The notes beneath the pieces are model-generated. The model had not been told where the DNA came from. It was given only the letters and a program-made list of their open reading frames with translations, and ran no database searches. A stretch of 64,000 nt of DNA. Source: Pegea sp. RAD2-039. Taxonomy: Eukaryota; Chordata; Thaliacea; Salpida; Salpidae. Both the position numbers and the translations under genes were made by a program. The stretch is taken from assembly GCA_034620365.1 (NCBI GenBank), contig JAQGEQ010000011.1, positions 248,001 to 312,000 of the forward strand. The letters are read 5' to 3'. Positions 52,887-64,000 of this stretch are shown piece by piece. How positions within the stretch are numbered: position 1 is the stretch's first letter; every line of letters begins with the position of its first letter.

Positions 52887-55800
52887 TCATTCACATAAAT
52901 CTGAATTTTCACTTAGAAGATTTTTTGGTAGTATAACGTCATCACAACAAATCTCTGTTTCAATATTCATGGATTTCGACCCACAACATTTATGCTTTTC
53001 AATATATTCAAATCCTAAAAGTTCAAAGAATTGTAGTCAGTATTAAAATTCTCAAAATCTTTTTCAATTCCATAAAAAAATCGATTCTAAAATGTAGCTA
53101 TTGCATCTTTAACTATTCAAACATGACTTATCTGCAAAGTAAAGTGAAAAATATAGCTAACCGATGTCATTTTTAACACCATTGCAGCAAAGTGAATAAA
53201 AATAGTCGTAAGGATATAAAGTTGCTGCATCAGAATAGTTTCCACAGCAACGTGTTGTGTGACTGGTATAGAAAATTCCCTAATGTAACAAAAATACTCG
53301 GTAAGATTGATTTTGGTAGCATCAAATTAAAACTATTATAAATATTTGTAAGATATCAAAAACAAAATACTTCAAAAATAGTTGGTATAATCGGGTTTTC
53401 GTAAACCTTTGAACCACAGCAAGTATGAGTAAATGAATCAAACGTTTGACTCGCACAGCAGGCTGGATGTGCAAAATACTCCTCCTGTGTAAAATTTTGA
53501 TAAAAACTTGATCCGTTTGACGTTAGCTATACAATCATTTATCTATTCAATGAATACTATTTCCGTTCTATTGTAAGCTGCTTAAGTTACATTTACTTAT
53601 GCTCAAAAATTGTCTACCAGTCTACATAAAACACTTTGATAAATAGAAATGCCTTAGTAAGTAAATAAATCACGATTTATAAAACTATTGCTGTTTGCAT
53701 ATAAACTTTTTAAACTATTAATGTTGATAAAAACTAGATTTAGGACTTTTAAATCCTCAAATTATATAAGACCTACTCTATCACATAACTAGAAATAACT
53801 CTTTACTATGCGACTAGTTACTTTCTTTTCATTTTTAGTTACTGCTATTAAAAGTAATCTGATAAGTTTTTGTCGATTATACACGTAACTGCATATCAAG
53901 ATTACAATTGATTAAATTACAATAGCAAGCATTCAGTTTAATTAGTATGAAGTTTATATCTTCTATAATTTTGTAGTTTTCAAATTATTTTCAGGAAACT
54001 GTTAATATTTAAACGTTAATAAAGTACTTTTTCAAGCTGTCAATTTTAAGAGTATCAATTAAAAAGTAAAAAAAATATGAAAAAGCTACTGTACTTTTTA
54101 TAAAATCTTATATAACTGCTTGATTAGAAATACTTAGCAATAGAAATTCTGCTTCACTCACCTTTTAGTCTAAGACCAAACTATTGAGAGGTTCAAAAAG
54201 TTACAAAAGTGCCAGGAAAAAATTGGGTTAAGACTTCGATTAAATAACAATCTTTCTAACAAAGTTTCAACTTAAAACTTATTTAAATAATTCTTGTGTA
54301 CTTTTTCACCAACTATATATTTTTATAACTAGCATAAAGATCTTAAAATAACTTTTTGCTGTAATAAGCTTATCTTTTTATAGTTGAAAGCATTACCCTT
54401 GCAAATATGTTAGTAAGATACAATCAAGTTACTAAACAAGAGATTCAAGAAAATTGGAAAAGTAAAAGATTTTTATCCCCTAAATACAATCCACTTTATC
54501 TAATAGGTGCTAAATGCTGCTATAAGCAAACGAGTCTTCGGTATTACCAAGTATACAGTTTTTTTATACAAACACTTTTTCTTGAATATGTATTGTTAGC
54601 TGAAAAATTGAAAAAGGCCAAACCTAATATATCTTTTAAGTTTAATTTTATGTGAACTATAATTGAGCACTGTTGGCATTATTCATCAAAGTTCTATCAC
54701 GTTGCTAAACGAGTTCGGCTTTGTGATAAAAAAAGATTTTTTGATTTTCCTGTATAGCAGTTGTTAAATAATCGATCATATAAGTTTGCGTAAAGCATCT
54801 TATTGTAAATAATTGCATTTAACAATTGTCTGAGAATGAAAATATACTTTAAATTAAAGTTAATAAAAAAAACGTAAAATCAACTTCAGATTTTGCTTCA
54901 CAAAATTGATAAAAGTAAGAAAACTTACTCCTAGATTACCATCACAACACAGAACATAGCTTGAAGAATATGGTTTTCCACCACAGCAAGCGTCTCCCAC
55001 CTACAACCAGTATGTTACATCGTGTAAACACAAAAAAGTTCAGTATTTACAAAACTGACTAAACACGACTTTGAATGTATAAAGATTAAATGAAATTTTT
55101 ATATGATTATTAATTTAGTTTTTTATCTTAAATTTATTTTTATCAACTTTAGTTAAGCTTAGAAATCAGTTAATCACAACGAGTGAAGTCAAGAAATACG
55201 TCAGTAGCTAATTTTGTTACTTAAATTATAAAACTTGTATTTTATATCAATCATATATCATGAAAATATAAAATCTTAGATAATAGTAGAGAGTAAGGCA
55301 ATGTAAACCTTCTATAATAATTTCAATCCCCTTATAGATACATCTTTTTTTATAAAATGGTTTTAACTGTATTTACCCCTATTTCTCCATTACAACAGAC
55401 GTTTCCTTCAGATAAAAATGGTACTGTTCCACAGCAGCTATCTCCAACCTGAAAGTTTGATAAAACAAAAATTTGGTTTCAATTATAACTTATTTCAATT
55501 ATTTACTCCATAATTTATGCAAATAAGTTTTGTATCCTTTCATAGTTAACCAATGTTAAAGTATAATCACCCCGACAACACCACCACAGCACACTGATGT
55601 AGTTAAGTCATAAACTATTGAGGAGCTGTTGCCACCAACACAACATGAAAACGAACCTTTAACATCTACAAGTGATAAAGAGTCTCCACAACAAAGTCCT
55701 TTAGTCTACTGAGAGAAATAGAGTAATTTAAGAGTTTTCCAAAATGTTCAATTAAATAAGCGTGTTGAAAACAATTCGGGTTGCTTCTGATTTCATAATT

Positions 55801-57679
55801 CTCATCAATGTTGTAAGCAGAATATAAGTCATACAATGTTCTAACTTTTCGTGTTTTAGCAGCTTAAGACATCATCATTTCCTTTAATCAATTTCCTGAA
55901 GAAACATTAAACTTGTTTGAACTTACCGCAGCAGGCAGCTTTGTGACTTCACCCACACAACAAACTTCTTCTTCAGCGTTAAACTGAGCAAGAGATCCGT
56001 TTAGAAGATTACAGCATCCTAGACTGGCTCCTTTCTGTTCGGGATTTCTTAGCATGAGCTTGCCTTCACAACAAATCTATGAGGATAGATTGTTGAGAAG
56101 TCTTTTTACAGCAGGACTACAAAAAACCTCGAATTTTGAATCACCAACAACATCATTACAGCAAAATTGACTCTGTAAATTGAAAACAACTCCATTACAA
56201 CAACCTTGAAGTTCTGTATGATATGTATTGATGATAAAACTATCATAACTACGGCAGCACTTGGCGTCTTTATCTACAATTCCTTTAGCAACGGGAGCTT
56301 TAGAACAGGGGCATGAAGAAACTCTTTTATCATAACCTTCTGTACCACAACACTGACCAAAAGATGTATCACCTTGAAAAGACTCTGTTACATTCCGTTT
56401 GAAATCAAACTTTTAAAAAGTTGCAGGTAACTCATTTACCTACAAAAGAGACAACACCTTCACAACACATTTCACTTCTTGATTGAAAAATTGTAGGAAG
56501 AGTTTTCCACCCATAGCAGCAATTAGACCCATTGGAATAGTATTCAGGCAAAAAAAGAGAGATACCACAACACTGTTCTTCCTGATGTAACAATATGTAA
56601 TTTATTTGTTAAAAGAAACTTTTCATCAAACTTTTTTGATGGCTTATTTTTACATTTCTTGAAAAACTGGAATTACAACTGAGTTTTCTTTCTAATTTCA
56701 TTTTTTGAAAAGTTTCTTACTTTTAAGTTTATTGTAAATAATTTTAGTGGTTCATCATAATTTTTATTAGAAATTCTTTCTGACACCAACAGATTTACTG
56801 AAAGTTTCTCACTTTGTTTTGTTTTTCATGTATTGCATATTGATCTGTAAACCACCAATAACAGCAGACTTCTAGTTCTTCGTCATACAACTTTCCATTA
56901 TCTTCATTACCACAACACTCTGTTTTAGTGCTTCTAGTGCTTAGTTTCCCACCTTAAAAAATGTTTAGCTGCTTCGATTAGATTATAAATCAATAAAGAT
57001 TTATAAATTAGCTTGAGACTAATTTGGCCAAATTACTATTTAAAAAGTTTTGATTTTGGTTTTCAAAAAGTTTTCAATTTTATGAAGAATTAGTTGGTTG
57101 TTTTAATCATTTCTGTAAAATACTGATATAAATTAACTCTAAAAATTTTGTATTTTGATTTTTTCAGTCTTGTTTATTCTTTTTTCATTTATTGAACCTA
57201 AGAAACAAAGAAGGCCATTACACTAAAGTAGTAAACAATTTGTAAAGCAATTCCCGGTGGACAAAGTTTACAAAATCCTTCATAGAACTTGTACATATTC
57301 GATAACTTAAAAACTTTTTCTACTTAGCAGTATCATAAAAAGTTTTTGATAGTTTTTTAAACTTCTAGAGTTTATTTGAAATTTAAAAGAATGTAACAAA
57401 ATTAACTAATTAATACTTATCAACATATTAAGTTTACTTTGTTAGTAAATCAGCTAGAACATTTTTTGAGATATTCTGTTTCGCTCAATACCAAAACACT
57501 TCTATTAGTTGTAACTTACCACAGCATATTTGAGAGCAATTATACTCAACAAGAACAAACTCATTGTCATGAAAAACATTACAAAAGTCAGTTTGATCAT
57601 TTAGAAGTCCATCTTCAGGACAAATTAAGCTAGAGGTTGACTTGATTGCAAGTAAAATAAAGACCCAATAACACTTCAT
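52887..57679 (-). CDS. Galaxin-like secreted protein with repeated Cys-Cys pairs
   Basis: Complete 495-residue protein in 11 exons: 57679-57520, 56952-56813, 56581-56440, 56384-56128, 56076-55927, 55705-55571, 55448-55377, 55000-54929, 53484-53371, 53279-53162, 53014-52887 (stop TGA). The start ATG opens a signal peptide (MKCYWVFILLAIKSTSSL); there is no membrane helix or anchor. The mature chain is a tandem array of di-cysteine units such as ICCEGKL, GCCNLL, VCCVGEV, LCCGDSL, VCCNGEI and ACCGGK, spaced 10-25 residues apart, with CCG and CCNG commonest. Two adjacent 72-base exons (55448-55377 and 55000-54929) encode one repeat each, both starting VGD-CC, which suggests growth by exon duplication. 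Galaxins were first described from coral skeleton matrix, but galaxin-like proteins occur in many animals without skeletons, so I infer only a secreted, disulfide-rich extracellular or cuticle-type protein. One intron (56127-56077) is only 51 bases. Convergent with ErbB-B. Confidence 0.88.
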
Positions 57680-59961
57680 ACTTTTACTTGTTTAAATCTG
57701 CTTGATAAGTAAACGATAAAAAACAATTAAAGTTGATCATTGAAATTAATCTCAAATTGTTTTTATTCAGAGTAATTTTTATTTAATTTTAATAATATGT
57801 CAATAGATTTTATATATGTTAATTTTAATCAAAAACTGATAAATTAGTTTTAATCAAAAAACTCGTGTAAGAACCTTATTTATTGAGTTACCGAGTAAAA
57901 CTTAGTTGTCATCATTTACTAATTAAATAAAAAAAAAAGTTAAAATTCTTACGTAACAGCTCGTAATAAAAACTGGTTTTTAAAACAACTTTCAGTAACT
58001 AAAAAATGAAAAAAGTATACAAAAGTCGTCATTAATAATCTGACATTTTTATTAGAACAAATCGAGTAAGGGCTAAAAGTTTAAGTTTCAAGATTCAGGT
58101 TTTAGTACCATATATAAAACAATGACTTTATTATATTGATTACAAACAGACAAAGTTTACAAAATTCTTTTTAAAGATCTTAGATGCTTTCATAAGCTTT
58201 CTCTACTTATACTTTTGTTGATCAACCATAAATTTATCAAACTTTCAAAAATAACATTTTTAAAGATCATTTCTTATAGATACTTTATTTAGATTGAATA
58301 CTTTGGAATAAAAACTATTTTAAATCTTCGATTCAAGTTTATTGTTTTGGTAGTAGTGCTTGATAGCACTGGTTAGAAAATAAAAGTCCTAAGCAAAATT
58401 ACAAATACATTTTCTAAAACCGACTTAAGCTGAATATATTAAATTTTCTATCAAAAAAATATTTTAAACATCATCAATATCTTTAGAAAAATAGTTTAAG
58501 CAAAAAATTGCTTGATAGAAATATTCTTTGGCTTTTACAAAACATATATTCTGAATAAAAACAGTATGAAGAAAGTATGACATACAAGACCTAAAGGCTT
58601 TTACTGTGATCTATCTTGCTAGAAGAAAGTCTTTTCATACGAATTAGATTTTCACAACAGAGCTATACATAAACCTAACAAAGGTATTTCAGGTATTTAT
58701 GAAAGTTGAACAATAACACAAGCTGATTAAAAATTTTATTTCTGTATAAAATTTTTGTTACAAAAAGTAACTTTATTAAAATCTTAAGCCTTCATACATA
58801 ACCATATATTATAAAAAGTACTTAGAAAACGTAGTAAGTTAAGTTTTGACAAAGAGAACAAAGTTCTAGCTTAAATCTCGAATTTGAAAATATTTGAAAG
58901 ACAACTTTTGATGATGAAAAATTCATTTTACAAACTAACGTTTTTAACATATTAGTAAATAAAATAGCGTTTATTTTAAGCTGATTCATGTTATTGAAAA
59001 GGTTCAAAAAATAGTTGGTCAAAACTGTAAAAGAGTATAATGATAGTTAAGATTTAAATTTACTTTGTATAAACGAATCATTATCAAATTTTAAAGGTGG
59101 TCTCAGAAATAGGTCTCTTTTACCACTGTGATGCAATTACTAATATAAAGTTTGAGCAAATCAAGTAAAGAACGAGAAAACTTGTTTAAAAGATATTCAG
59201 ATGATCGAAGGTTTTGGGGTTAAGCCTCACGACCAATAAAACAAAGGTGGTATCTTCAAAAACCTGTTTTGTAACTAGTTATTGTGTTTGGTGGTCAACA
59301 TTTTAAAACTTGTTTTCTTAATGCAGTTCATGGCAGAATACTTGCTGGTGATGACGTGTTATTAAATCTTATGTAATATTTGTAGGTTGTCGTCGTATTT
59401 ATGAGCAAATTATAAAAAAGCATAAAATCAAACTTCAAAAAAAGTCAGATAATTATTTGATAAATTTTGATACTTTATATATACTTATTAATATTTTACA
59501 TAAATTTCGATTAATTCAAATTATCTTATATTATATTTTGTACAAGATAGGAGATAAAATTTATCCATGAAATTTTGATAGTACATTGTGCTACCAAACG
59601 GTAATTGAATGATTTATTTCTGTTTCCTTCGTTGTAATTTTTTCTGATCTGTTATGTAACTTAACATATTTCTCCCAAAGCCAAAGCCAAATCAAATTAC
59701 AAGTTTTAACTAATAAAGATAAAAAATGCAGCAGTTAACAGCAGTTAAAAAATGTTTAATGAAGATTTAAAAGAATTGAAGATGTTTTTGAGTAGTTTCT
59801 TATTTTGGTAAATGTTCATTATAGGACAGCAGACGTACGTAACTCCAACTAGCGGAACTATCTTTAAGTTTTAATTAGATTTATTACCTTTTAATTAATG
59901 CATAATTTACCTATTTACAACATTATTATTATTGGTTTTCCTCTTATATGTTTGTGTATTG
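57680..59961. other. Intergenic region upstream of the galaxin-like gene
   Basis: AT-rich, with no supported exon, repeat or RNA gene. Expected to contain the promoter of the minus-strand galaxin-like gene. Confidence 0.35.
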
Positions 59962-60812
59962 TACTTTATAAGATAAACGTTAACAAAGGTAATAATAATA
60001 ATTATGTTTAAAAAAGTTTTTATAACTAAATTTAAATATTAATTAATTTATCGCCACTATTTAACATCACTCTGAGGTGAGGAAGAGTTCAAGAAATTCA
60101 GAAGAAAGCTAATATCACTCCTATTCATAAAAAAGGTCCCGGAAATACTGCAGACCAGTTTTCCAGAATTCAGTTATCTGCAGAACTCAAGAACATATCA
60201 TTCAGAATCATATGATTAGTCATTTGATGGAGCACCATCTAATACCTGATGCACAGCATAGCTTTGTGAAACAGAGATCTTCCCTGACTCAACATCTCAC
60301 TTTTCTTAATGAGCTTACATCCCACTATAAAAGTAATACTCCCTGTGACATCATATATCTCGATTTTGCTAAAGCGTTTGATTCTGTCCCACGCATCAAG
60401 CTCATTACTGCATCACAAAAATTAAAAATCAACAGCTTTATCTTTAAGTGGATTGAAGATTACCTATCAGGTAGAATCCAACAAACTCCTGATGAAAGAT
60501 TTTTATCTACTCCTAGTAAAGTCACGAGCGGTGTTCCTCAGGGTTCCGTTCTGGTTCCCCTTTTCTTTTTACTTTTAATTGAAGACCTCATAAGAAGACC
60601 AGTAGCAGTACATGATGTCAGTGTGTTTGTGTATGCAGATTGCATCAAGCTATTATCTTGTAATCTTTCAAAACTTCCAACTACACTACACACTGTAGAA
60701 AAGTGGTCTACGAATTGGCAGCTCAGAATCCAGTCCACAAAGTCTGAACTTATAACTTTTTCCCGTAAACCAGCTGCAAACACCTTGAACCAATACTCCA
60801 TCAATGGATTTA
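59962..60812. repeat. Direct repeat, copy 1 of an ~851-base duplicated segment
   Basis: Bases 59962-60812 match 63150-64000 at a constant offset of 3,188 with no net indel. By eye I count about 14 substitutions (roughly 98% identity). The left edge is sharp, at TACTTTATAAGATAAACG, including about 120 bases of non-coding flank before the reverse-transcriptase region. The right edge of copy 2 lies beyond the window. Confidence 0.85.
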
Positions 60813-61440
60813 TTATTCAACGAATATGTTAGATCTTAGACCTTGGCATCACTCTATCATCTGGCTTTAAATGGCACAATTATGTTTCCAAAATCTTTGG
60901 AAAATCAATCAACCTTGTCTTCCTTATTATAAAGACCTTTAATTTTCAGGATCCATACTTTTTTACCAACCTTTTAACGTTGTATGTATGTCCAATTCTT
61001 GAATACAACTTTAGTGCATGGATGCCATATCAAGTTAGTGATATAAAAAAAAAATCGAGTCTGTTCAGGCCATATTTACAAGATTAGTATGCAGGAAACT
61101 TAATATTAAATATGATAGTTATAAACACTGTTTCAGCTTCTTCGATTTAGATACTTTGGAAATTCGACGGATTAATTACGACTTAATTCTTAGCTTTAAA
61201 ATTATCCACAATTTAACTGACTTTCAGTTTGATGATTTCTTTTCCACTAGTCATTCTATCAAGTTATATCTACTCAGAAGACACACATTACTAACTGTGG
61301 AAATTTGTAGCTTTCGATGTAACCGCCTTATTGTTAATGGTAAGATTTATTCGTCAGCCAAGAATTGTAAAACTCAAGGTACAGAGTGGTTCATACTTTT
61401 TTTATTTTCTTTAGCATTCAAACCAGCTAATTTCCTATAG
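60080..61440 (+). mobile_element. Decayed LINE (CR1/Jockey-like) reverse transcriptase, copy 1
   Basis: Starts within the polymerase domain: NITPIHKKGPGN, then a frameshift near 60150, then RPVF. A 206-codon open frame (60212-60832) follows, with QHSFVKQRSSLTQHL, YLDFAKAFDSVP and SGVPQGSVL, all reverse-transcriptase motifs. The catalytic box reads VYADC (codons at 60632-60643) where the family has YADD or FADD, so the second aspartate is lost. After the stop at 60832 homology goes on in broken frames: LGITLSSGFKWHNYVSKI, PILEYNFSAWMPY, then FDDFFS and KLYLLRRH near 61.25 kb. The N-terminal endonuclease is absent. It is a truncated, inactive element. Its coding 3' part is related to the minus-strand fragment at 21.6 kb. 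Confidence 0.85.
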
Positions 61441-63149
61441 AAATATTATTATCAGACTTCAAGACAAGCACAATCATAGATACTTCTTTGTACAACAACT
61501 TATATATTATTGATAGGATAGCAGAAAAATGTCTTAGCCCTAGTTATAGTTTTGAAGTATGGTCGAAGCTTACATAGAATTAAATTATAAATAAAGATTT
61601 AAAACCTCCCATTTTTGATTTTGTACTAAGATTCACTATTGCAAATACGAATGGCTTTTAAATGCAGTAGACTTTGTTTTTATACAATTAATTACTAATG
61701 AATCATCGCAGAGAAAGTAAATAGTCATTAGAAAATTTTCTTCAAATTTAAACGATGAAAATTTGTACTAAATCAGGAATATAACCGTTGAACTCTTAAA
61801 TTTATCAACGCCTTTCAGTAAGCTGCACCAATCAAAATGTATCTGTCACCAGCTAATTATTTTGATATAAAAACGCAACCTTATGATTACTTCTTGCTCT
61901 TTAAAAAAGGCTTTGTAAGATACTATTAATGAACGAAAGCTTATCTAACCTTATATCACTTGATATGAGCTTGGCTACTAGTCACAAATTTCGGTTGTAT
62001 TTACACTACTTTTTTCCTTAAATTTGAATTAAAATTGTTCGTATTAATGTTATTTAAGTTTTTGTATTAGATGTATTATATTGAAATCGAACTTCAAAAC
62101 AAGAAAAAGTTATTTTGAATTGAAAGAATTCGGTATTCTCTTATTTTAAAATTTTTAAAAATGCCAACTTTTAATGACATAACAAATCTAGAATTTAGGT
62201 ATTCAAAATGTAAATGTAAATGTAAACTTAGAGGCTACCTAAAATAATAATAATTTCTAAATCACTAAAATCTAAACTGAATCATAGGAAACATAAAAAC
62301 ACTGCATAGATATAATTTAATGTAAGTTATTTATAAAAATACAAAATGAGAAAATAAGTGAAGAAGTTGAAGAAGCTGACTGCAGTATAAAGCATTTAAT
62401 TAAACCAATTATAAAGTATTATAATTATAAGAGTATTAATTATAAGAGTAATTAAAAAAGATTGTGAAATAGCGTTCGAAGATATTAGTGTCACCGAGCA
62501 TCGATAAACTTTTTTGCAACCAAATTTCTCTAAATAAGACAAATTAAAGTTTTTATCTACAAACAACTCTTCAGTTATGAAATTCTAAGCTAAAACCTGT
62601 GTAATGAACTCTAAATCTTTCAATGTGTGTATCTTCAACAATCCCGTGTCTTGATTAACTGGTTCATCTAATGATATTTTATTTACTTAAAAGAATCAAA
62701 ATATCAAAGAACTGAATGCTTGTTCCTGATTTTGCTTCTTTATACATCTGGATATTTCTTACTTAAATTTTTATTTCTTAAAGACATCTAAGCTAAAACT
62801 GATCAATTTTCTATATAAAATGTTGTATCATAGAAAATAAAATCTGCCTTAATTTATAAAATGATGCAAATCATAGACAGAGATCTCTAAGGTAAAGCTA
62901 AAATTAAAAAAGTCTTGCTAAAAAATACCATCTTACTCTATTTTTGATTCTCATTTTTTGATCATTAGGAAATTAATAAGAAGCATAATTAAGTTTTACT
63001 AGAAATAAGAATATCGATTTAAATCTTTAAAAAATGAATGATTTGCAGATTTCATCTTTTTAAAATTAGAAGTAATTTAAATTGCTAACTCAAACTCTTT
63101 ACAGCTTCTGTTTCTTATCATTAACTTTATCATCTTTATTATCTTATCC
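61441..63149. other. Spacer between the two LINE copies
   Basis: AT-rich with no supported gene. Contains a small tandem duplication (TAAATG/TGTAAA-like units near 62210-62225) and short ATTATAAGAGTA repeats near 62430-62450. Nothing else recognised. Confidence 0.35.
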
Positions 63150-64000
63150 TACTTTATAAGATAAACGTTAGCAAAGGTAATAATAATAATTATGTTTAAA
63201 AACGTTTTTAAAACTAAATTTAAATATTAATTAATTTATCGCCACTATTTAACATTACTCTGAGGTGAGAAAGAGTTCAAGAAATTCAGAAGAAAGCTAA
63301 TATTACTCCTATTCATAAAAAAGGTCCCAGAAACACTGCAGACCAGTTTCCCAGAATTCAGTTATCTGCAGAACTCAAGAACATATCATTCAGAATCATA
63401 TGATTAGTCATTTGATGGAGCACCATCTAATACCTGATGCCAAGCATAGCTTTGTGAAACAGAGATCTTCCCTGACTCAACATCTCACTTTTCTTAATGA
63501 GCTTACATCCCACTATGAAAGTAATACTCCCTGTGACATCATATATCTCGATTTTGCTAAAGCGTTTGATTCTGTCCCACGCATCAAGCTCATTACTGCA
63601 TCACAAAAATTAAAAATCAACAGCTTTATCTTTAAGTGGATTGAAGATTACCTATCAGGTAGAATCCAACAAACTCCTGATGAAAGATCTTTATCTACTC
63701 CTAGTAAAGTCACGAGCGGTGTTCCTCAGGGTTCCGTTCTGGTTCCCCTTTTCTTTTTACTTTTAATTGAAGACCTCATAAGAAGACCAGTAGCAGTACA
63801 TGATGTCAGTGTGTTTGTGTATGCAGATTGCATCAAGCTATTATCTTGTAATCTTTCAAAACTTCAAACTACACTACACACTGTAGAAAAGTGGTCTACG
63901 AATTGGCAGCTCAGAATCCAGTCCACAAAGTCTGAACTTATAACTTTTTCCCGTAAACCAGCTGCAAACACCTTGAACCAATACTCCATCAATGGATTTA
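63150..64000 (+). mobile_element. Decayed LINE reverse transcriptase, copy 2 (runs off window)
   Basis: Near-identical copy of 59962-60812, same orientation. It keeps the same frameshift after KKGP, the same reverse-transcriptase motifs and the same VYADC box (63820-63831). Because the shared damage and the upstream non-coding flank were copied together, it arose by DNA-level duplication rather than fresh retrotransposition. Its 3' end lies beyond the window. Confidence 0.85.

Noticed and set aside
54407..54655. 82-codon open frame on + inside a galaxin-like intron
   Set aside because: No domain, AT-driven composition, and it sits within the 53485-54928 intron of the minus-strand gene.

Overview
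The window is nuclear DNA from an AT-rich animal genome, almost certainly an invertebrate; I cannot place the phylum. Genes are split into many small exons by GT..AG introns, some only about 50 bases long. Donors are mostly GTAAGT or GTGAGT and acceptors TTTCAG-like. The gene content is metazoan: ErbB/EGFR receptors, ERp44, a DAF-36/Neverland Rieske oxygenase and a galaxin-like secreted protein. I built exon models by hand from splice sites, reading phase and family similarity, and every internal junction given here keeps the frame.

Layout. 463-12882 (+): a complete EGFR-family receptor tyrosine kinase, called ErbB-A here. 19699-16331 (-): a complete ERp44 ending in RDEL. Just beyond it, at 15208-14253 (-), lies a second, diverged copy of the ERp44 3' exons, also ending in RDEL. 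19.7-27.4 kb: gene-poor DNA with two 5'-truncated LINE 3' ends and an inverted copy of one ErbB-B exon plus its intron. 27444-31013 (+): a Neverland/DAF-36 sterol desaturase. 31-37 kb: no convincing exon. 37083-52053 (+): a second EGFR-family receptor, ErbB-B, whose signal-peptide exon I could not find and whose ectodomain starts with an extra VWC-like module. 57679-52887 (-): a complete galaxin-like protein with repeated Cys-Cys pairs. 59962-64000: two near-identical copies of a decayed LINE reverse transcriptase; the second runs off the window.

How the parts relate. The receptors are tandem, same-strand paralogs about 24 kb apart, with ERp44 and Neverland between them. Many splice positions and phases are shared, so they come from one ancestral gene, but their tails and kinase introns differ, which points to an old duplication. 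ERp44 (thiol quality control in the early secretory pathway), Neverland (7-dehydrocholesterol synthesis) and the galaxin-like protein have no evident shared pathway with the receptors; they look like ordinary neighbours. ErbB-A with ERp44, and ErbB-B with the galaxin-like gene, are convergent pairs.

The least expected signals are the duplicated RDEL-ending ERp44 tail lacking the histidine cluster, the inverted ErbB exon relic, and the VWC-like extension on ErbB-B.
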